NCBI GenBank assembly: GCA_900556935.1
Contig: USQL01000041.1
Location: 1-19,155 of the forward strand
Length of the DNA stretch: 19,155 nucleotides
Direction: 5' to 3'
Source of the DNA: an uncultured Eubacteriales bacterium
Lineage (GTDB): Bacteria > Bacillota > Clostridia > Oscillospirales > Oscillospiraceae
Under the pieces are notes generated by a model that did no database searches, had not been told where the DNA came from, and was given only the letters and a program-made list of their open reading frames with translations. Positions 13,167-19,155 of this stretch are shown piece by piece. The position numbers and the translations under genes are program-made. The first letter of the stretch is position 1, and the number at the start of each line of letters is the position of its first letter.

Positions 13167-14552
13167 TTACTTGCTTTCCGCGGCCTCCCGCGCCTCGATG
13201 TCCGCCTGAATCTGCGCGACGCGCTTTTCGGACATGGGGCAGAGCATACAGAACACCACGCAGCCAACTGCCAGCAGCGCGGGCAGCCCGGACAGCAGCA
13301 CCCGTACACCATTGGCCGCGGCGGCGGTTACGTTGGCCTTGTCAAAGCCGATGGCCGTCAGGCCGAAGCCCAGAACCGCGGAGCCCACGGTGGTCGCAAC
13401 CTTGGGAGTCAGGGAGAACAGGGTCATCATAAACGGCCGCAGGTCCCGGTTGTGCTTCCACTTGGTGTAGTCCACAATATTGCTGTAGAAGGCCACCTCA
13501 GAGGCATGGGCCACGGCGTATCCCACGTAGCCGATGCTCATGAAGACGGTAAAAACAACCGCGTTCGCGCCGCTGAAGAATGCCAGCGCCAGGCAGGCAC
13601 CGTAGACGGCAATGCCCACAACGTATGTATTCCGGGAGCCCTTGAACAGCTTGCTGACATAGGGGGTCAGGTAGGAGCTGATAATCATCAGGAAGGTGGA
13701 CGCGGACATAAACAGGGTCAGCATGGACTTGTCGCCGACAACGTAGGAGTAGTAGTAGGGGGCAAGGCCGGTGATGACGAAAAACATGGAGCCCTTGCAG
13801 ATTGCGCCGAGCAGATACAGAACGAAAGGACCGGTTACGGTGCACTTGATCATTTCCCACATGGAGACATCGTATTTGTCCTTCTTGCCGCCGACGGTGC
13901 CCGGGTGCTCCTCCAGCTTGTCGTAATCCTTGGCGGCGAAGAAGAGCTGACCAAAGCCGATGGCCGCAAGGACGGCAATCAGCGCCGCCAGCAGGCAGTA
14001 GCCCAGCGTGTCATTCCCCTGGCCGAACAGGGAGACCAGTGTAACGGAGGAGATGGAGAACAGGAACTTGCCCACGGAGTTGCAGGTAACCCGGGCGGAG
14101 GCGAAGGCGACCCGGTCCGCGCCCTTGGCCATCAGCGGCAGAATGCCGGTAAAGGCGGAATAGGCCATATTGAAGAAGATGTAGCAGAGCACATAGCTGA
14201 TGCCGAACCACAGGGCCTGGGCGGTTCCTGTCAGGCCGATATCCATAAAGGTCAGCCACCGGAACAGCGCCGCCAGAACGCCGCCAATCATCAGCCAGGG
14301 GCGGAACAGACCGTATTTTCCCTTTGCTACACGGGCCTTCTGCAGGACAATGCCGCAAATGGGAAGAGAAATCAGGTCCGCCAGGGAGCTGACGGTCAGG
14401 ATGCTGCCCATCATGGCGTTGCTCATGCCGACGGACCCCGTCAGGAAGATTGCCCAATAGGTGGTGGCCATGGTGGTCAGCAGGGTTGAAAAGCCGTTTG
14501 TAATGCCGTAGCGCCACGCCAGAGGCGTATAGGTGGTCTTCTGCTTGCTCAT
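13167..14552 (-). CDS. GPH-family (MelB-like) MFS cation symporter
   Basis: A 461-residue integral membrane protein with about 12 hydrophobic segments, matching the length of glycoside-pentoside-hexuronide:cation symporters. The N-terminus (LAWRYGITNGFSTLL...) and the cytoplasmic loop KGKYGLFRPWLMIGG are GPH-like: a KxGRxRPW-type loop after TM2/3. A soluble central loop lies around residues 200-230, and the C-terminus is charged. The ATG is preceded by AAAGGAGAG. It is the first gene after the promoter at 14661-14689 and lies 73 nt upstream of the URO-D-like gene, so the two are probably co-transcribed and the substrate pair linked. GPH members move sugars, glucuronides or related small molecules; the actual substrate cannot be read from the sequence. 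Confidence 0.85.
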   Translation of the reverse strand: MSKQKTTYTPLAWRYGITNGFSTLLTTMATTYWAIFLTGSVGMSNAMMGSILTVSSLADLISLPICGIVLQKARVAKGKYGLFRPWLMIGGVLAALFRWLTFMDIGLTGTAQALWFGISYVLCYIFFNMAYSAFTGILPLMAKGADRVAFASARVTCNSVGKFLFSISSVTLVSLFGQGNDTLGYCLLAALIAVLAAIGFGQLFFAAKDYDKLEEHPGTVGGKKDKYDVSMWEMIKCTVTGPFVLYLLGAICKGSMFFVITGLAPYYYSYVVGDKSMLTLFMSASTFLMIISSYLTPYVSKLFKGSRNTYVVGIAVYGACLALAFFSGANAVVFTVFMSIGYVGYAVAHASEVAFYSNIVDYTKWKHNRDLRPFMMTLFSLTPKVATTVGSAVLGFGLTAIGFDKANVTAAAANGVRVLLSGLPALLAVGCVVFCMLCPMSEKRVAQIQADIEAREAAESK

Positions 14553-14598
14553 AATGCTCTCTCCTTTGATGAAATTTCAGATTCGGATAGTCCCCGCA

Positions 14599-14647
14599 CC
14601 GCTGCCGAAGGCTGGCCCGGTTGTCATTTTCTGGATTCGGGCAGCGG
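14599..14647 (-). promoter_or_regulatory. Leader hairpin and possible leader peptide before the GPH transporter
   Basis: CCGCTGCCGAA (14599-14609) pairs with TTCGGGCAGCGG (14636-14647) with a single bulged G, forming a strong hairpin in the mRNA leader. On the same strand a 12-codon ORF (MKPETPLPESRK) starts at the ATG at 14662-14660, behind a good AAGGAGG. That ATG overlaps the -10 element, so peptide translation would require a promoter farther upstream. No U-run follows the hairpin, so it is not a standard terminator. Confidence 0.35.
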
Positions 14648-14660
14648 CGTTTCTGGCTTC

Positions 14661-14689
14661 ATTATTGTCCCCCTCCTTGGAATTGTCAA
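14661..14689 (-). promoter_or_regulatory. Promoter of the GPH transporter/URO-D operon
   Basis: On the minus strand there is a perfect -35 TTGACA (14689-14684), a 17-nt spacer and a -10 AATAAT (14666-14661, 5 of 6). The predicted start is near 14654, about 100 nt ahead of the transporter ATG. A 12-bp palindrome lies immediately upstream of the -35 (14694-14705). Confidence 0.65.
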
Positions 14690-14693
14690 GTGG

Positions 14694-14705
14694 AATGTAT
14701 ACATT
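14694..14705. promoter_or_regulatory. Putative GntR operator 1 (perfect palindrome AATGTATACATT)
   Basis: A perfect 12-bp palindrome containing TGTATACA, which resembles operators bound by several FCD-type GntR regulators. It sits 4 bp upstream of the -35 of the transporter/URO-D promoter and about 180 bp from the divergent GntR start codon. Regulator assignment is by position and is inferred. Confidence 0.5.
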
Positions 14706-14785
14706 TTTGGCAAGTTTGGAGGCTTGCACAAACCGGACTTTTGGACGAAAAAAACAATGATTTTCTTTTTTAGACTTTTTGTGAA

Positions 14786-14804
14786 CATTGTATTTTCTAC
14801 AATG
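14786..14804. promoter_or_regulatory. Putative GntR operator 2 (CATTGTA-n5-TACAATG)
   Basis: Perfect 7-bp arms separated by TTTTC, lying 24 bp upstream of the -35 of the GntR promoter in the divergent intergenic region. The arms share the TGTA/TACA core with operator 1. A related GTATACAAT occurs just inside the regulator coding region (about 14948-14956), which could aid autoregulation or be chance. Confidence 0.5.
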
Positions 14805-14827
14805 GATATCATTTTTCGCAGATTGTA

Positions 14828-14856
14828 TTTACTTTGCCTGGAAATTCTGGTATAAT
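14828..14856 (+). promoter_or_regulatory. Promoter of the GntR regulator
   Basis: There is a -35 TTTACT (14828-14833), a 17-nt spacer and a perfect -10 TATAAT (14851-14856) with an upstream TGG extension. The start would be near 14863, giving a short leader that carries the GGAGG ribosome binding site of the regulator gene. Confidence 0.7.
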
Positions 14857-14884
14857 TTCAAAAAGAATACCGGAGGTGCTTTTC

Positions 14885-15580
14885 ATGCTGTATTTTCCCG
14901 AAGAAATCAAGGCACAATATGCAACGACCAAGCCTGCTTACGATAAAGTATACAATATTTTGCGAGACTGCGTTGCCAATGGCTACATTGCGCCCAACGC
15001 CCATTTGACGGAAATCGGGGTGTCCGAGGCCTTGGATGTGAGCAGAACACCGGTTCGCGCCGCCTTGCAGAAGCTGCGCACCGAGGGGATTCTCGCGTCG
15101 GAAAAGCGCGGTGCCAACGCAAAGCAATTCAGCCGGAAGGAGCGGGAGGACCTGCTGATTTTTGACTGCATGCTGGAGGGAATGGCCGCCAGACTCGCGG
15201 CGCATGAGCGGGACCAGGACCTGCTTTCCGCCCTGGAGGATGTGCTGCAGACCATGGAACGGCTCCATGAAAAGAACAATCAAAACTATGCACAGGCCCC
15301 CGGAATGCGGGATTTGAGTCTGCAATTCCATTTAATTCTTGCAAAAGCGTCCAAAAATACATTTCTGTATAAAACCGTTGTGGAGGTCCGCTCTCTGATG
15401 CGGAAGCACCAGACCTCCACCGAGCGGCTTCTGCAGACAGGGGGACGGTCTTCCGTGCTGCGCCAGCAGAGAGCGCTTCTGGAATGCATCAAGGCCGGGG
15501 ACGAATATGGTGCCGAGATTCTGGCACAGGCAACCGTCTACGCCGGGAAAGAGCTTTATACCAACAGCCAGATCCTCTGA
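14885..15580 (+). CDS. GntR-family transcriptional regulator, FCD (FadR-like) subfamily
   Basis: A 231-residue regulator. A winged helix-turn-helix occupies about residues 18-80 (TEIGVSEALDVSRTPVRAALQKL at 42-64, the classic recognition region), followed by an all-helical FCD effector domain (about 92-225). FCD proteins usually hold a metal through an Asp and three His. Here H149 (QFH) and H175 are kept, but the aligned Asp looks like S145 and the last His looks like Q195, so ligand sensing may be altered (inference from eye alignment). The ATG at 14885 was preferred because it follows GGAGG; an in-frame ATG at 14834 lies inside the promoter. It is transcribed divergently from the transporter/URO-D operon and is followed by a permease, suggesting it controls both sides in response to the transported compound. 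Confidence 0.9.
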   Translation: MLYFPEEIKAQYATTKPAYDKVYNILRDCVANGYIAPNAHLTEIGVSEALDVSRTPVRAALQKLRTEGILASEKRGANAKQFSRKEREDLLIFDCMLEGMAARLAAHERDQDLLSALEDVLQTMERLHEKNNQNYAQAPGMRDLSLQFHLILAKASKNTFLYKTVVEVRSLMRKHQTSTERLLQTGGRSSVLRQQRALLECIKAGDEYGAEILAQATVYAGKELYTNSQIL

Positions 15581-15590
15581 CCGGCTTTGT

Positions 15591-15641
15591 AAAAAATACA
15601 ATGGAGCAAAAACCGTGCGTTTATGCTCCATTGTATTTTTT
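15591..15641 (+). terminator. Terminator after the GntR gene, with operator-like stem
   Basis: A perfect 18-bp stem (15591-15608 with 15624-15641) runs from six A's to six T's around a 15-nt loop, so it can act in both directions. The stem arms contain TACAATGGA / TCCATTGTA. TACAATGGA is identical to nine bases at operator 2 (14798-14806), so the DNA could also be a regulator site for the downstream permease. Confidence 0.85.
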
Positions 15642-15673
15642 GGCCGAATATTGCATTTTGTGGCATTTGCTAA

Positions 15674-15702
15674 TTGTTTGTTTTGACGAATTTCGATATA
15701 AT
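15674..15702 (+). promoter_or_regulatory. Promoter of the SLC13/MatC-like permease
   Basis: There is a -35 TTGTTT (15674-15679), a 17-nt spacer and a perfect -10 TATAAT (15697-15702), 44 nt before the permease ATG. A TTGACG at 15684-15689 is too close (8 nt) to serve as the -35. Confidence 0.5.
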
Positions 15703-15745
15703 TCAGACAAGCTGGTCCGGTAAATAAACTGTGTAGGTAACGCTT

Positions 15746-17047
15746 ATGAATGAGACAATTGTTTTTCTGTGTCTGGCCGCGGTGTTCCTTTCTATTTTCC
15801 TGGGCAGGAAAACCGGCCTCAATACGGGGCTTTATGCCATTGCGCTGGCCTATGTGATTGGAACCTTCCTTATGGATTTGCCCGCATCGAAGCTGATCGG
15901 ACATTTTTCCGTTAAAATCATGTTCCTGCTGATGTCCGTCAGCCTGTTCTATGGATATGCCTCTGAAAACGGAGCCCTGGAAGCCATGGCTGGAAGGATC
16001 ATCTTCCGATTCCGGCACCATACCGTGCTGCTCCCCTTTCTCCTCTATATCGTATGCTTTGCGGCCTCCTGCTTTGGGGCGGCCGCGCCGGTGGTGGTAT
16101 CCCTTATGGCACCGGTCTGCTTTGCCATCTCCGCCCAGACCGGCATTGCGCCCATTGTGATGTCCGCGCTGATTGTCTGGGGGGCGGGAGCCGGGGGCTG
16201 TGTGCCCTGGTCCAGCGCGGGGGCCATCCTGTGCGGCCTGATCTCCGAAACGGACTACGCCGCCCAGGCCGTCGGCCTGAGCATGAAGGTGTGCCTGAAT
16301 TTTTTCCTGGGCGGCGCGCTGTGCCTGGCGGTGCTCTATCTGGTTACCGGAAGCTTCCGGGCGAAGCGTATGGAAATGGAGCCGCCCAAGGCCCTGACCC
16401 GTCAGCAAAGGCTGACCGTCGCCCTGATGCTTGCGGAGCTTGCCCTGCTGGCAATTCCCTCGCTGGTCCAGACGGTGTGGCCCAACCCTGTTGCCGCCTA
16501 TCTTGCGGAACATCTGGATTTGCAGATGCTGTGCGTCTGCGGTGCCATTCTCTGCGGACTGCTCCGGCTTGGTGACAGCAAAAAAATCCTGACGCACTGT
16601 GTGCCCTGGAGTGTGATTCTCACCGTATGCGGCATCAATGTTCTGCTGGGCGTGGCTTCCGATGCCGGTGCCATGGATATGGTGCTGAATGCCCTGGACG
16701 GCGGTGTTTCCCAGGGCATCGTCAGCCTTGGATTCATCCTGACTGGCGGCTTCCTCAGCTTTTTTACAGGCGGAGTCACCGTGGTCATTCCGATGCTGGT
16801 ACCCGTTGCTCTTTCCGTCGCGGATGCCGGAGGGGGAAACATCTCCCTGCTGGTCTCCAGCGCCGCGCTGGGCGGACTGGTCACGGCGCTCTCCCCCTTC
16901 TCCACCGGAGGAAGCCTGGCAGCCAGCGCCATGCCGGAGGAATCCATCCGCGGGAAATTAATCAATCAGCAGATTCTGGCGGCGTTTTTCGGCTGGGCGG
17001 TCTTTGCGCTGCTGGCACTGACCGGTGCCTTTGGAATCTGGAACTAA
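15746..17047 (+). CDS. SLC13 / MatC-like permease (ion transporter superfamily)
   Basis: A 433-residue, strongly hydrophobic membrane protein with about 11-12 transmembrane segments. The N-terminal half resembles the MatC_N dicarboxylate-carrier domain (a start such as MNETIVFLCLAAVFLSIFLGRKTGLNTGLYAIALAY). Both halves have the re-entrant-loop feel of the ion transporter superfamily: CVPWSSAGAIL near 187-197 and SPFSTGGSLAA near 386-396. Likely substrates are C4-dicarboxylates or other organic anions, but this is family-level inference. The ribosome binding site is weak (GTAGG). It follows the GntR gene on the same strand after the terminator and has its own promoter, so it is probably a separately controlled member of the regulon. 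A polar basic loop lies around 203-225. Confidence 0.8.
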   Translation: MNETIVFLCLAAVFLSIFLGRKTGLNTGLYAIALAYVIGTFLMDLPASKLIGHFSVKIMFLLMSVSLFYGYASENGALEAMAGRIIFRFRHHTVLLPFLLYIVCFAASCFGAAAPVVVSLMAPVCFAISAQTGIAPIVMSALIVWGAGAGGCVPWSSAGAILCGLISETDYAAQAVGLSMKVCLNFFLGGALCLAVLYLVTGSFRAKRMEMEPPKALTRQQRLTVALMLAELALLAIPSLVQTVWPNPVAAYLAEHLDLQMLCVCGAILCGLLRLGDSKKILTHCVPWSVILTVCGINVLLGVASDAGAMDMVLNALDGGVSQGIVSLGFILTGGFLSFFTGGVTVVIPMLVPVALSVADAGGGNISLLVSSAALGGLVTALSPFSTGGSLAASAMPEESIRGKLINQQILAAFFGWAVFALLALTGAFGIWN

Positions 17048-17109
17048 GCGAATCCTCCTGCCTTGTTCGCATTCCGCCTGTTTTTCTGCCTACGTTGTTT
17101 CCGAAAGAC

Positions 17110-17148
17110 AAAAAACACCCGCAGACACTTTACAGTGAACTGCGGGTG
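17110..17148 (-). terminator. Terminator of the tsaE-tsaB-upp operon
   Basis: On the minus strand the stem CACCCGCAG / CTGCGGGTG (9 bp, 17116-17124 with 17140-17148) has an inner ACT/AGT pairing and is followed by six U (17115-17110). A T-run at 17153-17157 on the other strand may help it stop the convergent permease transcript. Confidence 0.85.
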
Positions 17149-17165
17149 CTCTGTTTTTGCAAGGC

Positions 17166-17795
17166 TTACTTGGTGCCGAAAATCCGGTCGCCCGCGTCGC
17201 CCAGGCCGGGGACGATGTAGGCGTGCTCGTTGAGCTTTTCGTCCAGGGCAGCCAGATAAATTTCCACATCGGGGTGGGCCTCCTGGACGGCCTTCACACC
17301 CTCGGGAGCGCCGATGATGTTCATCATAATGATGTTCTTGCAGCCGTGCTGCTTCAAAAAGTCAATGGCAGCCACGGCACTGCCGCCGGTGGCCAGCATG
17401 GGGTCCACCACGAAGACCTGACGGTTGGCAATGTCCTCCGGCAGCTTGCAGTAGTATTCCACCGGCTTGTGGGTCTCGGGGTCCCGGTACAGGCCGATGT
17501 GGCCGATTTTGGCGGAGGGAATCAGGGCCACCATCTGGTCCACCATGCCCAGGCCCGCCCGCAGAACGGGGACAATGGCCAGCTTTTTGCCGGAGAGCAT
17601 ACGGCACTTGGCGGTAGCCACAGGAGTCTCTACTTCAACTTCCCTCAGGGGCAGCTTCCGGGTGGCCTCGTAGCACATCAGGCCGGCGATTTCGCCCACT
17701 AGCTCCCGGAATTCCTTCACCGGGGTGTCCTTGCTGCGCAGGATGGCCAGCTTGTGCTGGATAAGGGGATGATCCAATACGTGTACTTCTGCCAT
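17166..17795 (-). CDS. upp: Uracil phosphoribosyltransferase
   Basis: A 209-residue enzyme, the usual length, which salvages uracil with PRPP to UMP. The PRPP-binding motif VFVVDPMLATGGSA (127-140), the PVLRAGLGM segment (76-84) and the C-terminal uracil-binding GLGDAGDRIFGTK end (197-209) are all intact. The start ATG has an AAAGGAGC ribosome binding site. It lies 24 nt downstream of tsaB on the same strand and ends at a strong terminator, so it is probably the last gene of a tsaE-tsaB-upp transcript, an uncommon partnership. Confidence 0.97.
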   Translation of the reverse strand: MAEVHVLDHPLIQHKLAILRSKDTPVKEFRELVGEIAGLMCYEATRKLPLREVEVETPVATAKCRMLSGKKLAIVPVLRAGLGMVDQMVALIPSAKIGHIGLYRDPETHKPVEYYCKLPEDIANRQVFVVDPMLATGGSAVAAIDFLKQHGCKNIIMMNIIGAPEGVKAVQEAHPDVEIYLAALDEKLNEHAYIVPGLGDAGDRIFGTK

Positions 17796-17819
17796 AACAT
17801 TCGAGCTCCTTTATTTCTT

Positions 17820-18518
17820 TTATTTCAGCTTTTCCAGCCGTTCCCGTTCCGCCTGGCTCAGGCGCAGGTAGTTGGGCACCAGCTCCGCGCCGGAGAAGGT
17901 GCCGCCCGCCGCCAAGAGCGCTTCCGCCGCCAGGGCAACGCCGCCGGCGCGCTGGTGCATCCGGTGTTCCGGGGGCAGGACCAAGCCGGTCACGGTTTCC
18001 AACAATGTATTATAGCACAGATTGCTCCCATCTCCAACAAGAAAAATGGGTTCTTCCAAATTTTTTAGCTCCTCGCCCAGGTCAGCAAGGGAAATGGCTC
18101 GGTCCTCCCGGATCCGCTCCAATTTTCCCCCGGAAACATGGAACAGGGCGTTGTACACCTGGCTCCGCCGGGCATCCATCACCGGGCAAACGTAGCCCTG
18201 CCAGGCCCCCAGGGTAAGGGCCATGGCTTCCAGGGTGCTCACCCCTACGCAGGGGATTTCCCGGCCCCAGGCAAAGCCCTTGGCCGCCGCCACGCCGATG
18301 CGCACCCCGGTAAAGGACCCGGGGCCATTGGCTACCGCCACGGCATCCACGTCCCGGGCAGTCAGGCCGCACTGTTTCAAAAGGTCCTGGGCCATGACCA
18401 TCAGGGTCTGGCTGTGGGTCATGCCCGTATTCTGGTAGCTCTCCGCCAGAAGCTTCCCGTTTTCCGTCAGAGCCGCGGAGGCCGCCTTGGCGGAGGTCTC
18501 AAAGGCTAAGATTTTCAT
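17820..18518 (-). CDS. tsaB: tRNA threonylcarbamoyladenosine biosynthesis protein TsaB
   Basis: A 232-residue member of the ASKHA-fold TsaD/TsaB family. TsaB is the scaffold partner that, with TsaD and TsaE, transfers the threonylcarbamoyl group to A37 of ANN-decoding tRNAs. Family marks are the start MKILAFETSAKAASAAL, VANGPGSFTGVRIG (62-75), GVSTLEAMA (92-100) and DARRSQVYNALF (115-126). The ATG at 18518 was chosen over a longer in-frame start at 18536 because it gives the family N-terminus and has GGGAGG upstream. It overlaps the end of tsaE by 20 nt, indicating translational coupling. The frequent neighbours rimI and tsaD do not follow; upp does. Confidence 0.95.
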   Translation of the reverse strand: MKILAFETSAKAASAALTENGKLLAESYQNTGMTHSQTLMVMAQDLLKQCGLTARDVDAVAVANGPGSFTGVRIGVAAAKGFAWGREIPCVGVSTLEAMALTLGAWQGYVCPVMDARRSQVYNALFHVSGGKLERIREDRAISLADLGEELKNLEEPIFLVGDGSNLCYNTLLETVTGLVLPPEHRMHQRAGGVALAAEALLAAGGTFSGAELVPNYLRLSQAERERLEKLK

Positions 18519-18936
18519 ACCCCGTACCTCCCGCAATGGTAATCTTCCGGGAATCCTCCCCGGTCTTTTCGATGGAGACCTCTACGGCCCCTTCCATGGC
18601 CTCGGGCACATTTTCGCTCCATTCCACGGCACACACCCCGCCCCGCTCCAGATAGTCCTCCCAGCCGATGTCAAAAAGGTCATCGGCAGAGGAAAGGCGG
18701 TACATATCAAAGTGAAACAGGGGTATTCTCCCGCCCAGATACTCGTTGACGATGGTATAGGTGGGGCTGGTCACGGGCTCCGTATAGCCCAACCCCCGGG
18801 CAAGCCCCCGGGTAAAGGCGGTCTTCCCCGCCCCCAGGTCCCCCCGGTAGGCAAGAACCGTCCCGGGCTTTAATTGTTTCGCCAGCTTTTCCCCGAGCTT
18901 TTCCGTTTCCTCCGGGGAGTTTGTTAGGAATTCCAT
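18499..18936 (-). CDS. tsaE: tRNA threonylcarbamoyladenosine biosynthesis ATPase TsaE
   Basis: A 145-residue P-loop ATPase, the usual size, which drives turnover of the TsaB-TsaD complex in t6A synthesis. The Walker A motif is GDLGAGKT (33-40), followed by TRGLARGLG and the characteristic SPTYTIVNEY (57-66); FHFDMYRL and the CAVEWSENVP (Walker B-like) segment come later. The ATG at 18936 was chosen because GAGG lies 7 nt upstream; an in-frame TTG at 18942 would overlap that ribosome binding site. It is the first gene of the minus-strand tsaE-tsaB-upp group. No convincing complete promoter is visible upstream. Confidence 0.95.
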   Translation of the reverse strand: MEFLTNSPEETEKLGEKLAKQLKPGTVLAYRGDLGAGKTAFTRGLARGLGYTEPVTSPTYTIVNEYLGGRIPLFHFDMYRLSSADDLFDIGWEDYLERGGVCAVEWSENVPEAMEGAVEVSIEKTGEDSRKITIAGGTGYENLSL

Positions 18937-19155
18937 AGGCAATCCTCTCTAAAAAGTCGTTTCATGAATCGGAGACTGTCAAAGCCTGAGCATGTGCGTT
19001 TTACCCCGTAGGGGCCGATGCCCACATCGGCCCGAAAGCTGACGGAATTCAGCATGATAGATGAACGTATACCCTGATGGGCAAGCTCCTAGCCTTCTCA
19101 GGCTTCCGAAGGTGCCCGCAGGCGGATGTGGAGGGGACCCCTTGCGGTATTGCCG
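18937..19155. other. Intergenic region without a recognisable gene
   Basis: No credible coding region, tRNA or rRNA is seen. The stretch contains the short hairpin repeat at 19012-19033 and a 9-bp inverted pair AAGCCTGAG (18982-18990) / CTCAGGCTT (19097-19105) that would bracket it. A TTGACA on the minus strand (18982-18977) has no matching -10. A gene to the right may begin beyond the window. Confidence 0.5.
19008..19034. repeat. GTAGGGGC...GCCC intergenic hairpin repeat
   Basis: GGGCCGATG (19012-19020) and CATCGGCCC (19025-19033) form a perfect 9-bp stem with a CCCA loop, preceded by GTA(GG). The pattern GTAGGGGC-variable stem-GCCCG is familiar as a dispersed palindromic element between genes in Oscillospirales genomes. 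Only one copy is in this window, so its repeat nature is inferred. Confidence 0.5.

Noticed and set aside
11936..13432. Plus-strand open frame of 498 codons over the URO-D-like gene
   Set aside because: It runs opposite a gene with a clear family fold and ribosome binding site, and has shadow-like composition.
13452..14489. Plus-strand open frame of 345 codons over the GPH transporter
   Set aside because: It is antisense to a clear 12-helix membrane protein; the product is hydrophilic and repetitive in G/H/Q, typical of an antisense shadow.
18977..18982. TTGACA on the minus strand as the tsaE promoter
   Set aside because: No -10-like hexamer occurs 16-18 nt downstream.
1..19155. CRISPR arrays, tRNA/rRNA genes, insertion sequences
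   Set aside because: No regularly spaced direct repeats, no tRNA or rRNA signatures and no transposase-like protein were found on either strand.

Overview
The window looks like a chromosome segment of a spore-forming, high-GC member of the Clostridia, most likely Oscillospirales/Oscillospiraceae. That placement is inferred from an intact spoVT gene, a clostridial-style hem/cob gene cluster with a CobA-HemD fusion, GC-rich third codon positions, and gene families typical of gut Firmicutes. It was not checked by any search.

Layout. (1) Positions 1-3205, minus strand: a restriction island of visibly lower GC. It holds an MmeI/YeeA-type single-chain restriction-methyltransferase, a 35-residue unknown ORF, and the start of an Mrr-like endonuclease cut by the window edge. 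(2) 3482-4024, plus: spoVT. (3) 4027-11932, plus: a promoter, a cobalamin riboswitch with a terminator, then six tightly packed genes (4-bp ATGA overlaps or gaps of 0-3 nt) ending at a strong hairpin terminator. The order is cbiK-cbiL fusion, hemA-precorrin-2 dehydrogenase fusion, hemC, cobA-hemD fusion, hemB, hemL. (4) 12026-17047: a transport/enzyme locus with a divergently read GntR/FCD regulator. A GPH-type transporter and a uroporphyrinogen-decarboxylase-superfamily protein lie on the minus strand. The regulator and an SLC13/MatC-like permease lie on the plus strand. Palindromes of the TGTATACA / ATTGTA-n5-TACAAT type lie between the divergent promoters. (5) 17110-18936, minus: tsaE-tsaB-upp. 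(6) 18937-19155: no gene; a short hairpin repeat.

How it works together. The riboswitch operon encodes nine activities in six polypeptides and covers every step from glutamyl-tRNA to cobalt-factor III: GluTR (HemA), GSAM (HemL), PBGS (HemB), HMBS (HemC), UROS (HemD), SUMT (CobA), precorrin-2 dehydrogenase, cobaltochelatase (CbiK) and C20-methyltransferase (CbiL). Placing all of it behind a B12 riboswitch suggests that tetrapyrrole synthesis here serves mainly corrinoids (and perhaps siroheme). The enzymes for the latest steps are encoded first.

The most unusual features are the CbiK-CbiL fusion, the HemA fusion in which the usual C-terminal GluTR dimerisation domain is absent and replaced by a short precorrin-2 dehydrogenase, and the regulator/transporter/URO-D locus with its operator-like palindromes. 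The URO-D-like protein lacks the distal cysteine of the Zn-dependent corrinoid methyltransferases, so its reaction is open.
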